Positions 1 through 5,498 of a DNA stretch of 14,274 nt are shown here, one piece after another; position 1 is the stretch's first letter; each line of letters begins with the position of its first letter. The position numbers and the translations under genes are program-made. This stretch comes from an uncultured Candidatus Melainabacteria bacterium (GTDB lineage Bacteria > Cyanobacteriota > Vampirovibrionia > Gastranaerophilales > Gastranaerophilaceae), in contig CAKVJR010000034.1 of NCBI GenBank assembly GCA_934754855.1, positions 1 to 14,274 on the forward strand, in the 5' to 3' direction. The notes under the pieces are model-generated. The model saw nothing but the letters and a program-made list of their open reading frames with translations. It did not search any database and had not been told where the DNA came from.

Positions 1-206
1 GCTCCGACATGCTCTGCATTTCCGCAAGCAGCCTCTCCGACCATAACAAATATGCCCGAACCAATGACAGCACTAATTCCCAAAATAAGAATGTCTGTCC
101 AGTTCAAAGTTTTCGCAAGTGAGTCGGTATTTGAGCGAGCAATAATTTCATCGGGCGAACGTCTTTTGAAAATATTTGCAAGAAACCCGAGGGGTACTTT
201 TTCCAT
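1..206 (-). CDS. APC-family amino acid permease, N-terminal fragment (cut by window edge)
   Basis: The ATG at 206-204 opens a 68-codon reading frame that runs off the left edge. The visible protein has a charged cytoplasmic N-terminus (about residues 1-45) with the pattern RRSPDEI...SLAKTLNWTDI. A hydrophobic segment follows that carries IGSGIFV, matching the conserved G-[IV]-G-x-G-I-F unwound-helix motif of TM1 in the amino acid-polyamine-organocation (APC) superfamily. The long pre-TM1 stretch and the 'L..TL...D...LGI...IGSGIF' layout most resemble the cationic amino acid transporter (CAT) branch; substrate cannot be told from this piece. The gene starts 2 bp after the glyQ stop, and its ribosome binding site (AAAGG) lies inside the last glyQ codons, so the two are probably co-transcribed and translationally coupled. 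A shadow frame on the opposite strand was ignored. Confidence 0.8.
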   Translation of the reverse strand, partial: MEKVPLGFLANIFKRRSPDEIIARSNTDSLAKTLNWTDILILGISAVIGSGIFVMVGEAACGNAEHVG

Positions 207-208
207 TT

Positions 209-1090
209 TTAGCCTTTATTTTTCAATAACGGGAAGCCGAGAACCTCTCTTTGCTCAACATATAACCGAGCAACTGCCGACGCTAACTTTCTTATTCTGT
301 TGATGAAATTCATACGTTCATCTTTGCCGATTACACCTCTTGCATCAAGCAAATTGAAGGTATGTGAACATTTCAAAACATAATCATAAGCAGGAAGTAC
401 CAAATTTGCAGCCATACAATCCTCTGCTTCTTCTTTGAAAATATCAAACAACTTAAAAAGTCTTTCAGAGTTTGAATATTCAAAGTTATATTTTGACATT
501 TCTATTTCATTTTGCAGGAAAATTTCCCCGTATTTCAATTTATCATTCCACATGACATCATAAACAGAATCAACGTTTTGGAGATACATCGCAATTCTTT
601 CAAGACCGTATGTAAGTTCCAAAGCAACCGGTTTAACTTCAACGCCGCCAACTTGTTGGAAATATGTAAATTGAGTAATTTCCATACCGTCAAGCCATAC
701 TTCCCAGCCTACACCTGCCGCACCCAATGTAGGTGATTCCCAGTTATCTTCTACAAATCTGACATCATGTTTTGTCAAGTCAATTCCCATTGCCTCAAGG
801 CTTCGGAGGTAAACTTCCTGAGCATCTTCAGGTGACGGTTTCAAAATAACCTGATATTGATAATAATGTCCGAGTCTGTTCGGATTTTCGCCATATCGAG
901 AATCCGTAGGACGGCGGCAAGGTTCTATCATTGCCGTATGCCAAGGTTCAGGTCCCAATGAACGCAAAAACGTTGCAGGGTTCATCGTACTTGCACCTTT
1001 TTCTATATCATAAGGTTGTTGAATAATACAACCGTAATCCGACCAATATTTTGATAAATTAAAAACTAATTCTTGAAAAGTGAGTCCCAA
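209..1090 (-). CDS. glyQ: Glycine--tRNA ligase alpha subunit
   Basis: This 293-residue protein is the catalytic alpha chain of the bacterial (alpha-beta)2 glycyl-tRNA synthetase, which activates glycine with ATP and charges tRNA-Gly in the cytoplasm. The family signature is clear: LTFQEL...YW...GC at the N-terminus, then IQQPYD.EKGA.TMNPATFLR..GPEPW, then RRPTDSRYGENPNR and GVGWEVWLDGMEITQFTYFQQVGG. Length is normal for GlyQ. The start is a TTG codon: no ATG lies near the conserved N-terminus, the residues after TTG (GLTFQ) align with the usual M-x-LTFQ, and AAAGGA sits about 9 bases upstream. Its partner glyS, often the next gene, is not here; an amino acid permease follows instead. A promoter at 1122-1150 suggests separate transcription from the YqeG/U32 pair upstream. 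I saw no T-box leader. Confidence 0.96.
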   Translation of the reverse strand: MGLTFQELVFNLSKYWSDYGCIIQQPYDIEKGASTMNPATFLRSLGPEPWHTAMIEPCRRPTDSRYGENPNRLGHYYQYQVILKPSPEDAQEVYLRSLEAMGIDLTKHDVRFVEDNWESPTLGAAGVGWEVWLDGMEITQFTYFQQVGGVEVKPVALELTYGLERIAMYLQNVDSVYDVMWNDKLKYGEIFLQNEIEMSKYNFEYSNSERLFKLFDIFKEEAEDCMAANLVLPAYDYVLKCSHTFNLLDARGVIGKDERMNFINRIRKLASAVARLYVEQREVLGFPLLKNKG

Positions 1091-1121
1091 AACTTAATTC
1101 CTTTTTTAATTGTCGTTTATA

Positions 1122-1150
1122 ATTGTACGTCGAACACTCAAAAATTACAA
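1122..1150 (-). promoter_or_regulatory. Probable sigma-70-type promoter of glyQ
   Basis: On the minus strand TTGTAA (1150-1145) and TACAAT (1127-1122) are separated by exactly 17 bases. Predicted transcription start is near 1115, giving a leader of roughly 25 bases that contains the AAAGGA ribosome binding site of glyQ. Box matches are 4/6 and 5/6; no experimental support. Confidence 0.5.
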
Positions 1151-1230
1151 TCTTTATTTTAACAATTTTACATTTTTTCCTATATCGACGTTCATCTCGC
1201 CGAAAATTCCGCCCAAATAACAACAATAAC

Positions 1231-1256
1231 AAGATTTTTCTTTTCAAAAAAATCTT
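1231..1256 (-). terminator. Weak A/T hairpin downstream of the yqeG-like gene
   Basis: AAGATTTTT (1231-1239) pairs perfectly with AAAAATCTT (1248-1256) around an 8-base loop. In the minus direction it follows the stop of the HAD phosphatase gene by about 20 bases and is followed by T-rich sequence (GTTATTGTTGTTATTT) rather than a clean U-run. It may end the U32/HAD transcript before the glyQ promoter. The stem is almost all A-T, so this is a tentative call. Confidence 0.3.
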
Positions 1257-1276
1257 CTTAAATGTTACGGAAAAAA

Positions 1277-1753
1277 TTATTTTACAAACAATCTTTCCAA
1301 AAATCTGACAAATCTGACGATTTTATGTTCGGTATCTTTCGTGATTGAATCGACCAAAATCGTTGTGACATTGGCATTTTGACCGCACAAAATATCCGTA
1401 AGGGGTCTATCCCCAATCATAACAGCCTCTTCAACAGATTTTCCAATTCTGTTCAAATAATCAAGCATAACTTTTGTGTCGGGTTTATGAGCGTGAGAAA
1501 TCACTTCAAAGTCAGTCACCGAGCGGACTTTATTGATATAATCCTGATTAGTGTTATTACTCAAAACAACGACCGTGAAATTCTGTTGTAATTTTTTAAG
1601 CAATTCTTTCGTTTTCGGCAGATAATCACCGGATTTTGACGGCATTAAAGTCGAATCAAGGTCAAACATCAAAACGGATTTGCCCTCTGATTTAAGAGCG
1701 TCAAAGTCAATATCTTCAAGGCTTTCAACGTTATAATCAGGTTTTACTAACAT
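1277..1753 (-). CDS. YqeG-family HAD-IIIA phosphatase
   Basis: This 158-residue protein has all four haloacid dehalogenase motifs in order. They are DLDST at 31-35 (nucleophile D31 and acid/base D33), SNN at 65-67, lysine K90 in HKPD, and GDRPLTD at 114-120 (Mg-binding acids). The small size, absence of a cap domain and the K-P after motif II match the YqeG group of HAD-superfamily IIIA phosphatases. That group is widespread in Firmicutes and cyanobacteria-related lineages; its substrate is not established to my knowledge. The ATG lies inside the end of the upstream U32 gene, a 7-base overlap, so translation is probably coupled. The ribosome binding site is weak (GAAAG). Function beyond 'phosphatase' would be a guess. 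Confidence 0.85.
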   Translation of the reverse strand: MLVKPDYNVESLEDIDFDALKSEGKSVLMFDLDSTLMPSKSGDYLPKTKELLKKLQQNFTVVVLSNNTNQDYINKVRSVTDFEVISHAHKPDTKVMLDYLNRIGKSVEEAVMIGDRPLTDILCGQNANVTTILVDSITKDTEHKIVRFVRFLERLFVK

Positions 1754-2991
1754 CTTTCGTTTTTTATCCCCACTGTTCTTCCGAGTGTATATTTAGTGTC
1801 TTTCGGTACTCTGTCAAATTCTATCCAAGAGGTATCGTTTGTATTTGAAAATTCTTTTTCCTCTTCGGTGTTAAAATCAATGACTTTAAGAACTTTTGTC
1901 GTAAACATTTCATCGGGAGAGATAATTTCAATCTCGTCACCGACGTAGAATTTATTTTTCGTCAAAACTTTTTGCATTCCGTCTTTATTTTCATTTAAAA
2001 ACACGCAGAGGAAATCCGCACCTGCCAAGCCTTTTGAGATATCGTAACTATAACCGTCGCTATTCGGTTTTTCAACATAAAAACCTGTTGTATAGCCTCG
2101 GTTGCCGATTTTTGCAAGTTGTTCGAGATTAGCCTGTTCGCTTTGTTTTCCTGTTTCAATGTATTCATCGATTGCGTGTCTGTAAGTTCTTGCAGCCGCT
2201 GAAACGTAGTAAAGACTTTTGGTTCTGCCCTCGATTTTGAGTGAATCGACACCTGCGTCGATAAGTTTCGGAATATAATTTATCAAAGCCAAATCTTTCG
2301 GGCTTAAAATATGCGTACCACGGTCGTTTTGTTCAATTTCAAAATATTCGTTCGGACGAGTTTCCTCAAGAAGTTTATAACTCCATCTGCAAGGTTGAGC
2401 ACAGCCGCCCTTATTGGCTTTTCGCTCTCCTTGCGTCATATAATCGCTGAGCAAACATCTGCCCGAGAAAGAAACGCATTGCGAACCGTGAACAAAAACT
2501 TCTAGTTCTATATCGGGAACATCTTTTTTAATTTGGGCAATTTCGGGAATTGAGAGTTCTCTTGCGAGGACGACTCTTTTTGCCCCAAAATCTCTCCAAA
2601 ACTTTACGGCTTCTGAGTTTAAGGTATTTGCTTGAGTACTGATATGAATATCAATTTCGGGCAAATATTTTTTTACCACTGACAAAACTCCAAAATCCGA
2701 AATCAAGATACCGTCAGGCTTTGCGTCCTTAATAATATCAACTTTTTGAACAAGTTTTTCGATATCGGAATTAAACGAGTAAATATTGAGCGTCAAATAA
2801 GCCTTTCCGCCCAAAGAATGCACCAAATCGACACATTCTTTCATATTGTCATCAGTAATCAATTCGCCTTTTCTCAAGGCTCTCAAACTAAAATCGACCG
2901 TGCCGAAATAAACGGCATCTGCACCGTATTTCAAAGCATATTCACATTTTTCAAGGCTTCCGCCGGGGAGTAATAATTCAGGTTTTTTCAT
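1747..2991 (-). CDS. U32-family protein, probable tRNA U34 hydroxylation factor (TrhP/YegQ-like)
   Basis: The 414-residue protein begins ELLLPGGSLEKCEYALKYGA, the usual U32 opening. It carries the U32 signature as E164-x-F...G-S-x-C172...G-x-C179...S182, followed by C197 and C201 (GGCAQPCRW). These four cysteines match the set that, in characterised relatives (UbiU/UbiV, TrhP, RlhA), is linked to an iron-sulphur cluster. DSLKIEGR (about 250-257) and the Y.G.Y G-F region are also family features. YegQ/TrhP-type proteins act in prephenate-dependent 5-hydroxyuridine formation at tRNA position 34; older annotations call them 'peptidase' or 'collagenase-like', for which direct evidence is weak. 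Length and the beta-barrel-like C-terminal part (about 325-414) fit the TrhP group. It is the first gene of a two-gene unit with the YqeG-like phosphatase. Confidence 0.88.
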   Translation of the reverse strand: MKKPELLLPGGSLEKCEYALKYGADAVYFGTVDFSLRALRKGELITDDNMKECVDLVHSLGGKAYLTLNIYSFNSDIEKLVQKVDIIKDAKPDGILISDFGVLSVVKKYLPEIDIHISTQANTLNSEAVKFWRDFGAKRVVLARELSIPEIAQIKKDVPDIELEVFVHGSQCVSFSGRCLLSDYMTQGERKANKGGCAQPCRWSYKLLEETRPNEYFEIEQNDRGTHILSPKDLALINYIPKLIDAGVDSLKIEGRTKSLYYVSAAARTYRHAIDEYIETGKQSEQANLEQLAKIGNRGYTTGFYVEKPNSDGYSYDISKGLAGADFLCVFLNENKDGMQKVLTKNKFYVGDEIEIISPDEMFTTKVLKVIDFNTEEEKEFSNTNDTSWIEFDRVPKDTKYTLGRTVGIKNERC

Positions 2992-2997
2992 ATCCCC

Positions 2998-3003
2998 ATT
3001 ATA
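2998..3003 (-). promoter_or_regulatory. Consensus -10 box immediately upstream of the U32 gene
   Basis: On the minus strand a perfect TATAAT (3003-2998) ends only 6 bases before the ATG at 2991. The best -35 candidate at 17-base spacing is TTCAAA (3026-3021), which lies inside the terminator hairpin of the preceding gene. If used, transcription would start at or next to the ATG, giving a leaderless or nearly leaderless mRNA. Alternatively GGGGA before the ATG is a ribosome binding site on a read-through transcript. Confidence 0.4.
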
Positions 3004-3006
3004 AAC

Positions 3007-3036
3007 AAAAAAAAGGGATTTTTGAAATCCCTTTTT
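3007..3036 (-). terminator. Rho-independent terminator of the annexin-repeat gene
   Basis: A 12-bp stem pairs 3010-3021 with 3025-3036 (core GGGATTT / AAATCCC extended by five A-T pairs) around a 3-base loop. In the minus direction it is followed by an unbroken U-run from 3014 down to 3007. It lies about 20 bases past the stop of the annexin-repeat gene. The flanking A and T runs make it nearly symmetric, but no plus-strand gene needs it. Confidence 0.88.
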
Positions 3037-3055
3037 CTAAATCAAATTTTATTCG

Positions 3056-4753
3056 TTACGAAACTTTTGTGTTTGCTACTTTTTTCATACCTTTGATGAT
3101 GTTATCAACGTAGCCGTCTTCTTTACCGAACCAAACTCTGTCTTGAGTCAATCTGTCCATAACTGATTCATTCGGGTGGAGCAAATCGCAAGCGAGCATA
3201 ACTTGTGCTTGTTCTTCGTTAGAAAGTTTGCTAAATTCTTTCATATAGCCTGTTGCATCGCTTGATTCGAGTTGTGAATACAATTCGTTTGCTTTGCTTG
3301 CGATATCAGTCGGGATATCGTTTGTTGATTGCCAATTCAAAGTAGTTTGTGCTTCTGCGGCTGCTGAATTATAGAGAACATTTCTAAGTTGAGTTTCAGC
3401 ATTTCCAGAGTAATCACCTTGGATATCGCTCATCAATGATTCGCCGTAGTTTGATTCAAAAGCGTCCATAATTTTAACGATATCGGCTGATGAATAACCT
3501 GATTGTGTCAAAATTTGTGAAACAGTTTTTTCATCAGTTCCCCAACCTGCCATTGCGTTTCTGAGTTCTGCTGCTTTTGCAGTTGCATCGTTATTGTTTA
3601 TTGTTGCTCTTTCTTCAGCAGTTGTCGGTTCTTGTTCGGGAGTTTTTTCGTTTGCTGATTCTTTTACACCGGCAGTGTTTTTAAGAGCCGACATAATTCC
3701 GTCAACATATCCGTCTTCTTTACCGAACCAAGCCATGCCTTCTGTCAATCTGTTGATTGCAGTATCATCTGTGTGCAACATATCGCATGCTACGAGGATT
3801 TGTGATTTTTCAGTATCTGAAAGTTTATCAAATTCTTTCATATAACCGAGAGCGTTGCTTGATTCAAGTTTTGTATAGAATTCATTTGCTTTCTTTGCAA
3901 CATCTTCAGGGATATCATCAGTTGACTGCCAGCCCAAAGTTTCTTGTGCTTCTGCGGCTGCTGAGTTGTAAAGAACATTTCTGAGTTTTGTTTCTTCTTT
4001 ACCTGAGTAATCACCTTGGATATCGTGCATCAAAGTTTCGCCGTATTTCTTTTCAAATACGTCCATAATTTTAACGATATCAGCCGAAGTATAACCTGAT
4101 TCCATCAAAACTTTTGTAACTGTTTTTTCATCAGTTCCCCAACCTGCCATTGCAGTTCTGAGTTCTTCAGCCGCTGCTGCTGCATCGTTGTCGTCGATAA
4201 CTGATTTTTCTGTTTCAGGTTCAATTATTTCATCAGGAACAGTTGTTTTATCTTCTACTGTTTTACCGTCATCAGTAACTTTTTTATCGTTGTCGTCAAC
4301 TTTATCTTTGTCGTCAACAGTCGGAACATCAATTGTAGTATCGGGAGTTGTCGGTTTTGTTTCCGGTTCTTCTACCAATGCTTCTTCAACATAATCTTGA
4401 GCCATTGCATATAATGCTTCAAAATCAGTTTCATCAATGATGTTTTTATCATTTTCAATAATGTTATCAGGATCTTCGCCCAAAGAAGCAAAAGCCTTGA
4501 GTTCGCTTGCGTCTAACTTACCGTTACCGTCAGCGTCCAATACTGAAAATACAGTTTCAAGTTGTTCAGTGTTGTAGTTGCCAAGACCGGAATTTTTGAA
4601 GTTTTCGACATCGCCTTGAAAAATGCTGAGGTTTTCGCCATTTAAAACGACTCTGCCACCATTTACACCAAAATCATGTTTGCCGATTTTCTTTAAAGCA
4701 TCAATCTGTGATTGGTTTTTCACAGTTAACTTCATGAAATTATCAGTTGCCAT
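3056..4753 (-). CDS. EF-hand and annexin-repeat protein with two duplicated units
   Basis: The protein has 565 residues, no signal peptide and no membrane helix. Domains in order: an uncharacterised N-terminus (1-65); one canonical EF-hand loop at D73-x-D75-x-N77-G-x-L-D81-x-x-E84; a low-complexity acidic/Thr/Pro linker (about 127-188); then two near-identical units (about 190-363 and 389-562). Each unit opens with an annexin-like repeat: G-W-G-T-D-E at 204-209 and 403-408, followed by a YG turn and L-M-x-D-I-Q-G-D-Y-S-G. Aligned on that glycine, D248 and D447 fall where annexins place the acidic ligand of the type II calcium site (G-x-G-T...D/E). The remaining ~100 residues of each unit are helical, contain WFGKEDGYVD in both copies, and match no family I recognise. 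ATG start with AAAGGG 8 bases upstream. Likely a calcium-responsive, perhaps membrane- or surface-associated protein (inference). It appears monocistronic, with its own terminator. Confidence 0.8.
   Translation of the reverse strand: MATDNFMKLTVKNQSQIDALKKIGKHDFGVNGGRVVLNGENLSIFQGDVENFKNSGLGNYNTEQLETVFSVLDADGNGKLDASELKAFASLGEDPDNIIENDKNIIDETDFEALYAMAQDYVEEALVEEPETKPTTPDTTIDVPTVDDKDKVDDNDKKVTDDGKTVEDKTTVPDEIIEPETEKSVIDDNDAAAAAEELRTAMAGWGTDEKTVTKVLMESGYTSADIVKIMDVFEKKYGETLMHDIQGDYSGKEETKLRNVLYNSAAAEAQETLGWQSTDDIPEDVAKKANEFYTKLESSNALGYMKEFDKLSDTEKSQILVACDMLHTDDTAINRLTEGMAWFGKEDGYVDGIMSALKNTAGVKESANEKTPEQEPTTAEERATINNNDATAKAAELRNAMAGWGTDEKTVSQILTQSGYSSADIVKIMDAFESNYGESLMSDIQGDYSGNAETQLRNVLYNSAAAEAQTTLNWQSTNDIPTDIASKANELYSQLESSDATGYMKEFSKLSNEEQAQVMLACDLLHPNESVMDRLTQDRVWFGKEDGYVDNIIKGMKKVANTKVS
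3068..3589 (-). repeat. Annexin-unit copy 2 (C-terminal copy)
   Basis: This encodes residues about 389-562 of the annexin-repeat protein. It aligns without gaps to 3665-4186 at a constant offset of 597 bases (199 codons): for example CCGTCTTCTTTACCGAACCA begins at 3114 and again at 3711, and TCATCAGTTCCCCAACCTGC at 3531 and again at 4128. Identity is high at both DNA and protein level, pointing to a recent in-frame tandem duplication. Confidence 0.88.
3665..4186 (-). repeat. Annexin-unit copy 1 (N-terminal copy)
   Basis: This encodes residues about 190-363 and is the partner of 3068-3589. It is separated from copy 2 by a ~25-residue Glu/Thr/Pro-rich spacer that resembles the end of the longer acidic linker before copy 1, so the duplicated block may have included part of the linker. 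Confidence 0.88.
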
Positions 4754-4980
4754 AATTAAGCCCTTTCGAGAACTTCTTTCACTTACCTTGTTGCGAATTT
4801 GCCGCTACACATGTCATGTCGGTACTTTTGGACAATTCTTTAATTTTTTTATTGAATATATTACAGAATTGTTACAAAAAATTTTTACATAACTTCATGA
4901 AAAAGTTTCTCATATAAATGAACGATATTCAACATGTTTTTCTAAAGAAAATTTTTTGTTTGGCGATAGAGATTTTGTAA

Positions 4981-5003
4981 ATGTAAAAGGACATCTTTTA
5001 CAT
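4981..5003 (+). other. Hairpin upstream of the orphan terminator
   Basis: ATGTAAAAG (4981-4989) and CTTTTACAT (4995-5003) form a perfect 9-bp stem with a 5-base loop. The single-stranded CCTCCCC that follows, then the terminator at 5020-5043, would give a short RNA with two hairpins and an exposed pyrimidine-rich segment able to pair with ribosome binding sites. It may equally be part of a dispersed repeat. Confidence 0.45.
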
Positions 5004-5019
5004 CCTCCCCAAGTCTGAC

Positions 5020-5043
5020 AGCCGCCACGAGCGGCTTTTTTTT
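5020..5043 (+). terminator. Strong intrinsic terminator with no gene in front of it
   Basis: AGCCGC (5020-5025) pairs with GCGGCT (5031-5036) around the loop CACGA, followed by eight consecutive T residues (5036-5043). This is a textbook plus-strand terminator, yet every gene between 1 and 4753 is on the minus strand. Any RNA it ends must start in 4754-5019. See the small-RNA finding. Confidence 0.7.
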
Positions 5044-5050
5044 GCGGATT

Positions 5051-5160
5051 TTCGGTAGGGCGATGTCGAGGCGAAGCCGAGCAAGCCCGTAAGCAGGAGT
5101 TTTCCGATGAAGCGACAAGTGCAAAGCACAGAGCGAAATCAAGGAAAACGACTACCCGAA
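5051..5160. repeat. Imperfect palindromic repeat element, type A
   Basis: The outer ends TTCGGTAG (from 5051) and CTACCCGAA (ending 5160) are near-complementary, and inner arms GTTTTCC (5099-5105) and GGAAAAC (5143-5149) are perfectly so. The interior is full of short GCGAAGC/GCAAAGC/GAGCGAA motifs, richer in G+C than the surroundings. This is the style of non-coding intergenic repeats; no transposase gene or target duplication is seen. Confidence 0.55.
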
Positions 5161-5218
5161 TAATCCAAGACTTTTCGTCCCGCTCAGTTTGCGTCTGATT
5201 AAATTTAAAGCAGAAACC

Positions 5219-5293
5219 GTCATTCTGAGGACGAAGTCCGAAGAATCTGTTTTGAGAATGATTTTATAGATTCTTCGCTTCGCTCAGAATGAC
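5219..5293. repeat. Palindromic repeat, type B (GTCATTCTGAG ends), first copy
   Basis: The outer 11-bp arms GTCATTCTGAG (5219-5229) and CTCAGAATGAC (5283-5293) are perfect inverted copies, as are inner 10-bp arms CGAAGAATCT (5239-5248) and AGATTCTTCG (5268-5277). The whole 75-bp unit can fold into one long hairpin. The same ends recur at 5383-5394, 7302-7313, 7465-7476 and 7553-7563. Confidence 0.75.
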
Positions 5294-5307
5294 AAAACGG
5301 GTTCATT

Positions 5308-5394
5308 GTCATTGCGAACGGAGCGTAAGCGGAGTGCGGCAATCCAGCGACCACCGAGCAGAGTGCACTCTGCTCGCTCATTCCTCAGAATGAC
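5308..5394. repeat. Composite repeat: GTCATTGCGA-type unit, long palindrome and type-B end
   Basis: It starts with GTCATTGCGAACGGAGCG and reaches GCGGCAATCCAGCGA, a well-known style of bacterial intergenic repeat. It then runs into a perfect 22-bp palindrome (5355-5376) and ends in CCTCAGAATGAC (5383-5394), the type-B terminus. It looks like two different repeat families joined together or inserted into each other. Confidence 0.6.
5355..5376. repeat. Perfect 22-bp palindrome
   Basis: CGAGCAGAGTG is followed directly by its own reverse complement, with no spacer. The half-site CGAGCAGAGTG recurs at 7320-7330 in the second repeat cluster, where the other half is missing. The symmetry suggests a head-to-head junction of two repeat copies, or a site bound by a dimeric protein. 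Confidence 0.7.
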
Positions 5395-5436
5395 GAAAAC
5401 CATATAAATTCAAGACCGTAACTGTCATCTTCTTTT

Positions 5437-5466
5437 TTGACAAAAAGTCGTTTCATAAGTTATATT
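5437..5466 (+). promoter_or_regulatory. Sigma-70-type promoter of the WG-repeat gene
   Basis: A perfect TTGACA (5437-5442) and TATATT (5461-5466, 5/6 match) are 18 bases apart. The expected start is near 5473, leaving a leader of about 26 bases with AGG (5490-5492) ahead of the ATG at 5499. This is the best promoter match in the window. Confidence 0.7.
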
Positions 5467-5498
5467 TGAAATGATTTATTATTGTATTTAGGTTGTTT

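Larger units (their letters stand above)
4754..5498. other. Gene-free region of about 745 bp between divergent genes
   Basis: No credible coding frame is seen here. The left part (4754-4980) is A/T-rich and should hold the promoter of the annexin-repeat gene; I could not fix a convincing -35/-10 pair. An 11-base palindrome (ACATG-T-CATGT, 4809-4819) lies 56 bases upstream of that gene's start and might be an operator. The middle holds two hairpins, the second a terminator (4981-5043). The right part (5051-5394) is a cluster of palindromic dispersed repeats, followed by the promoter of the WG-repeat gene. Confidence 0.7.

Noticed and set aside
1091..1276. T-box or glycine riboswitch before glyQ
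   Set aside because: The predicted leader is only about 25 bases, and no T-box motif or tandem riboswitch-like fold is visible.
1059..1308. Two overlapping short frames between glyQ and the HAD gene
   Set aside because: Very A/T-rich, low-complexity translations; the stretch is better explained by the glyQ promoter and a weak hairpin.
4942..5142. 66-codon minus-strand frame
   Set aside because: It runs through the terminator, its T-run and a palindromic repeat; composition and lysine run reflect these elements, and no good ribosome binding site is present.
5051..5394. Possible CRISPR array
   Set aside because: Repeats differ in length and sequence, are palindromic along their whole length and are not regularly spaced; no cas genes nearby.
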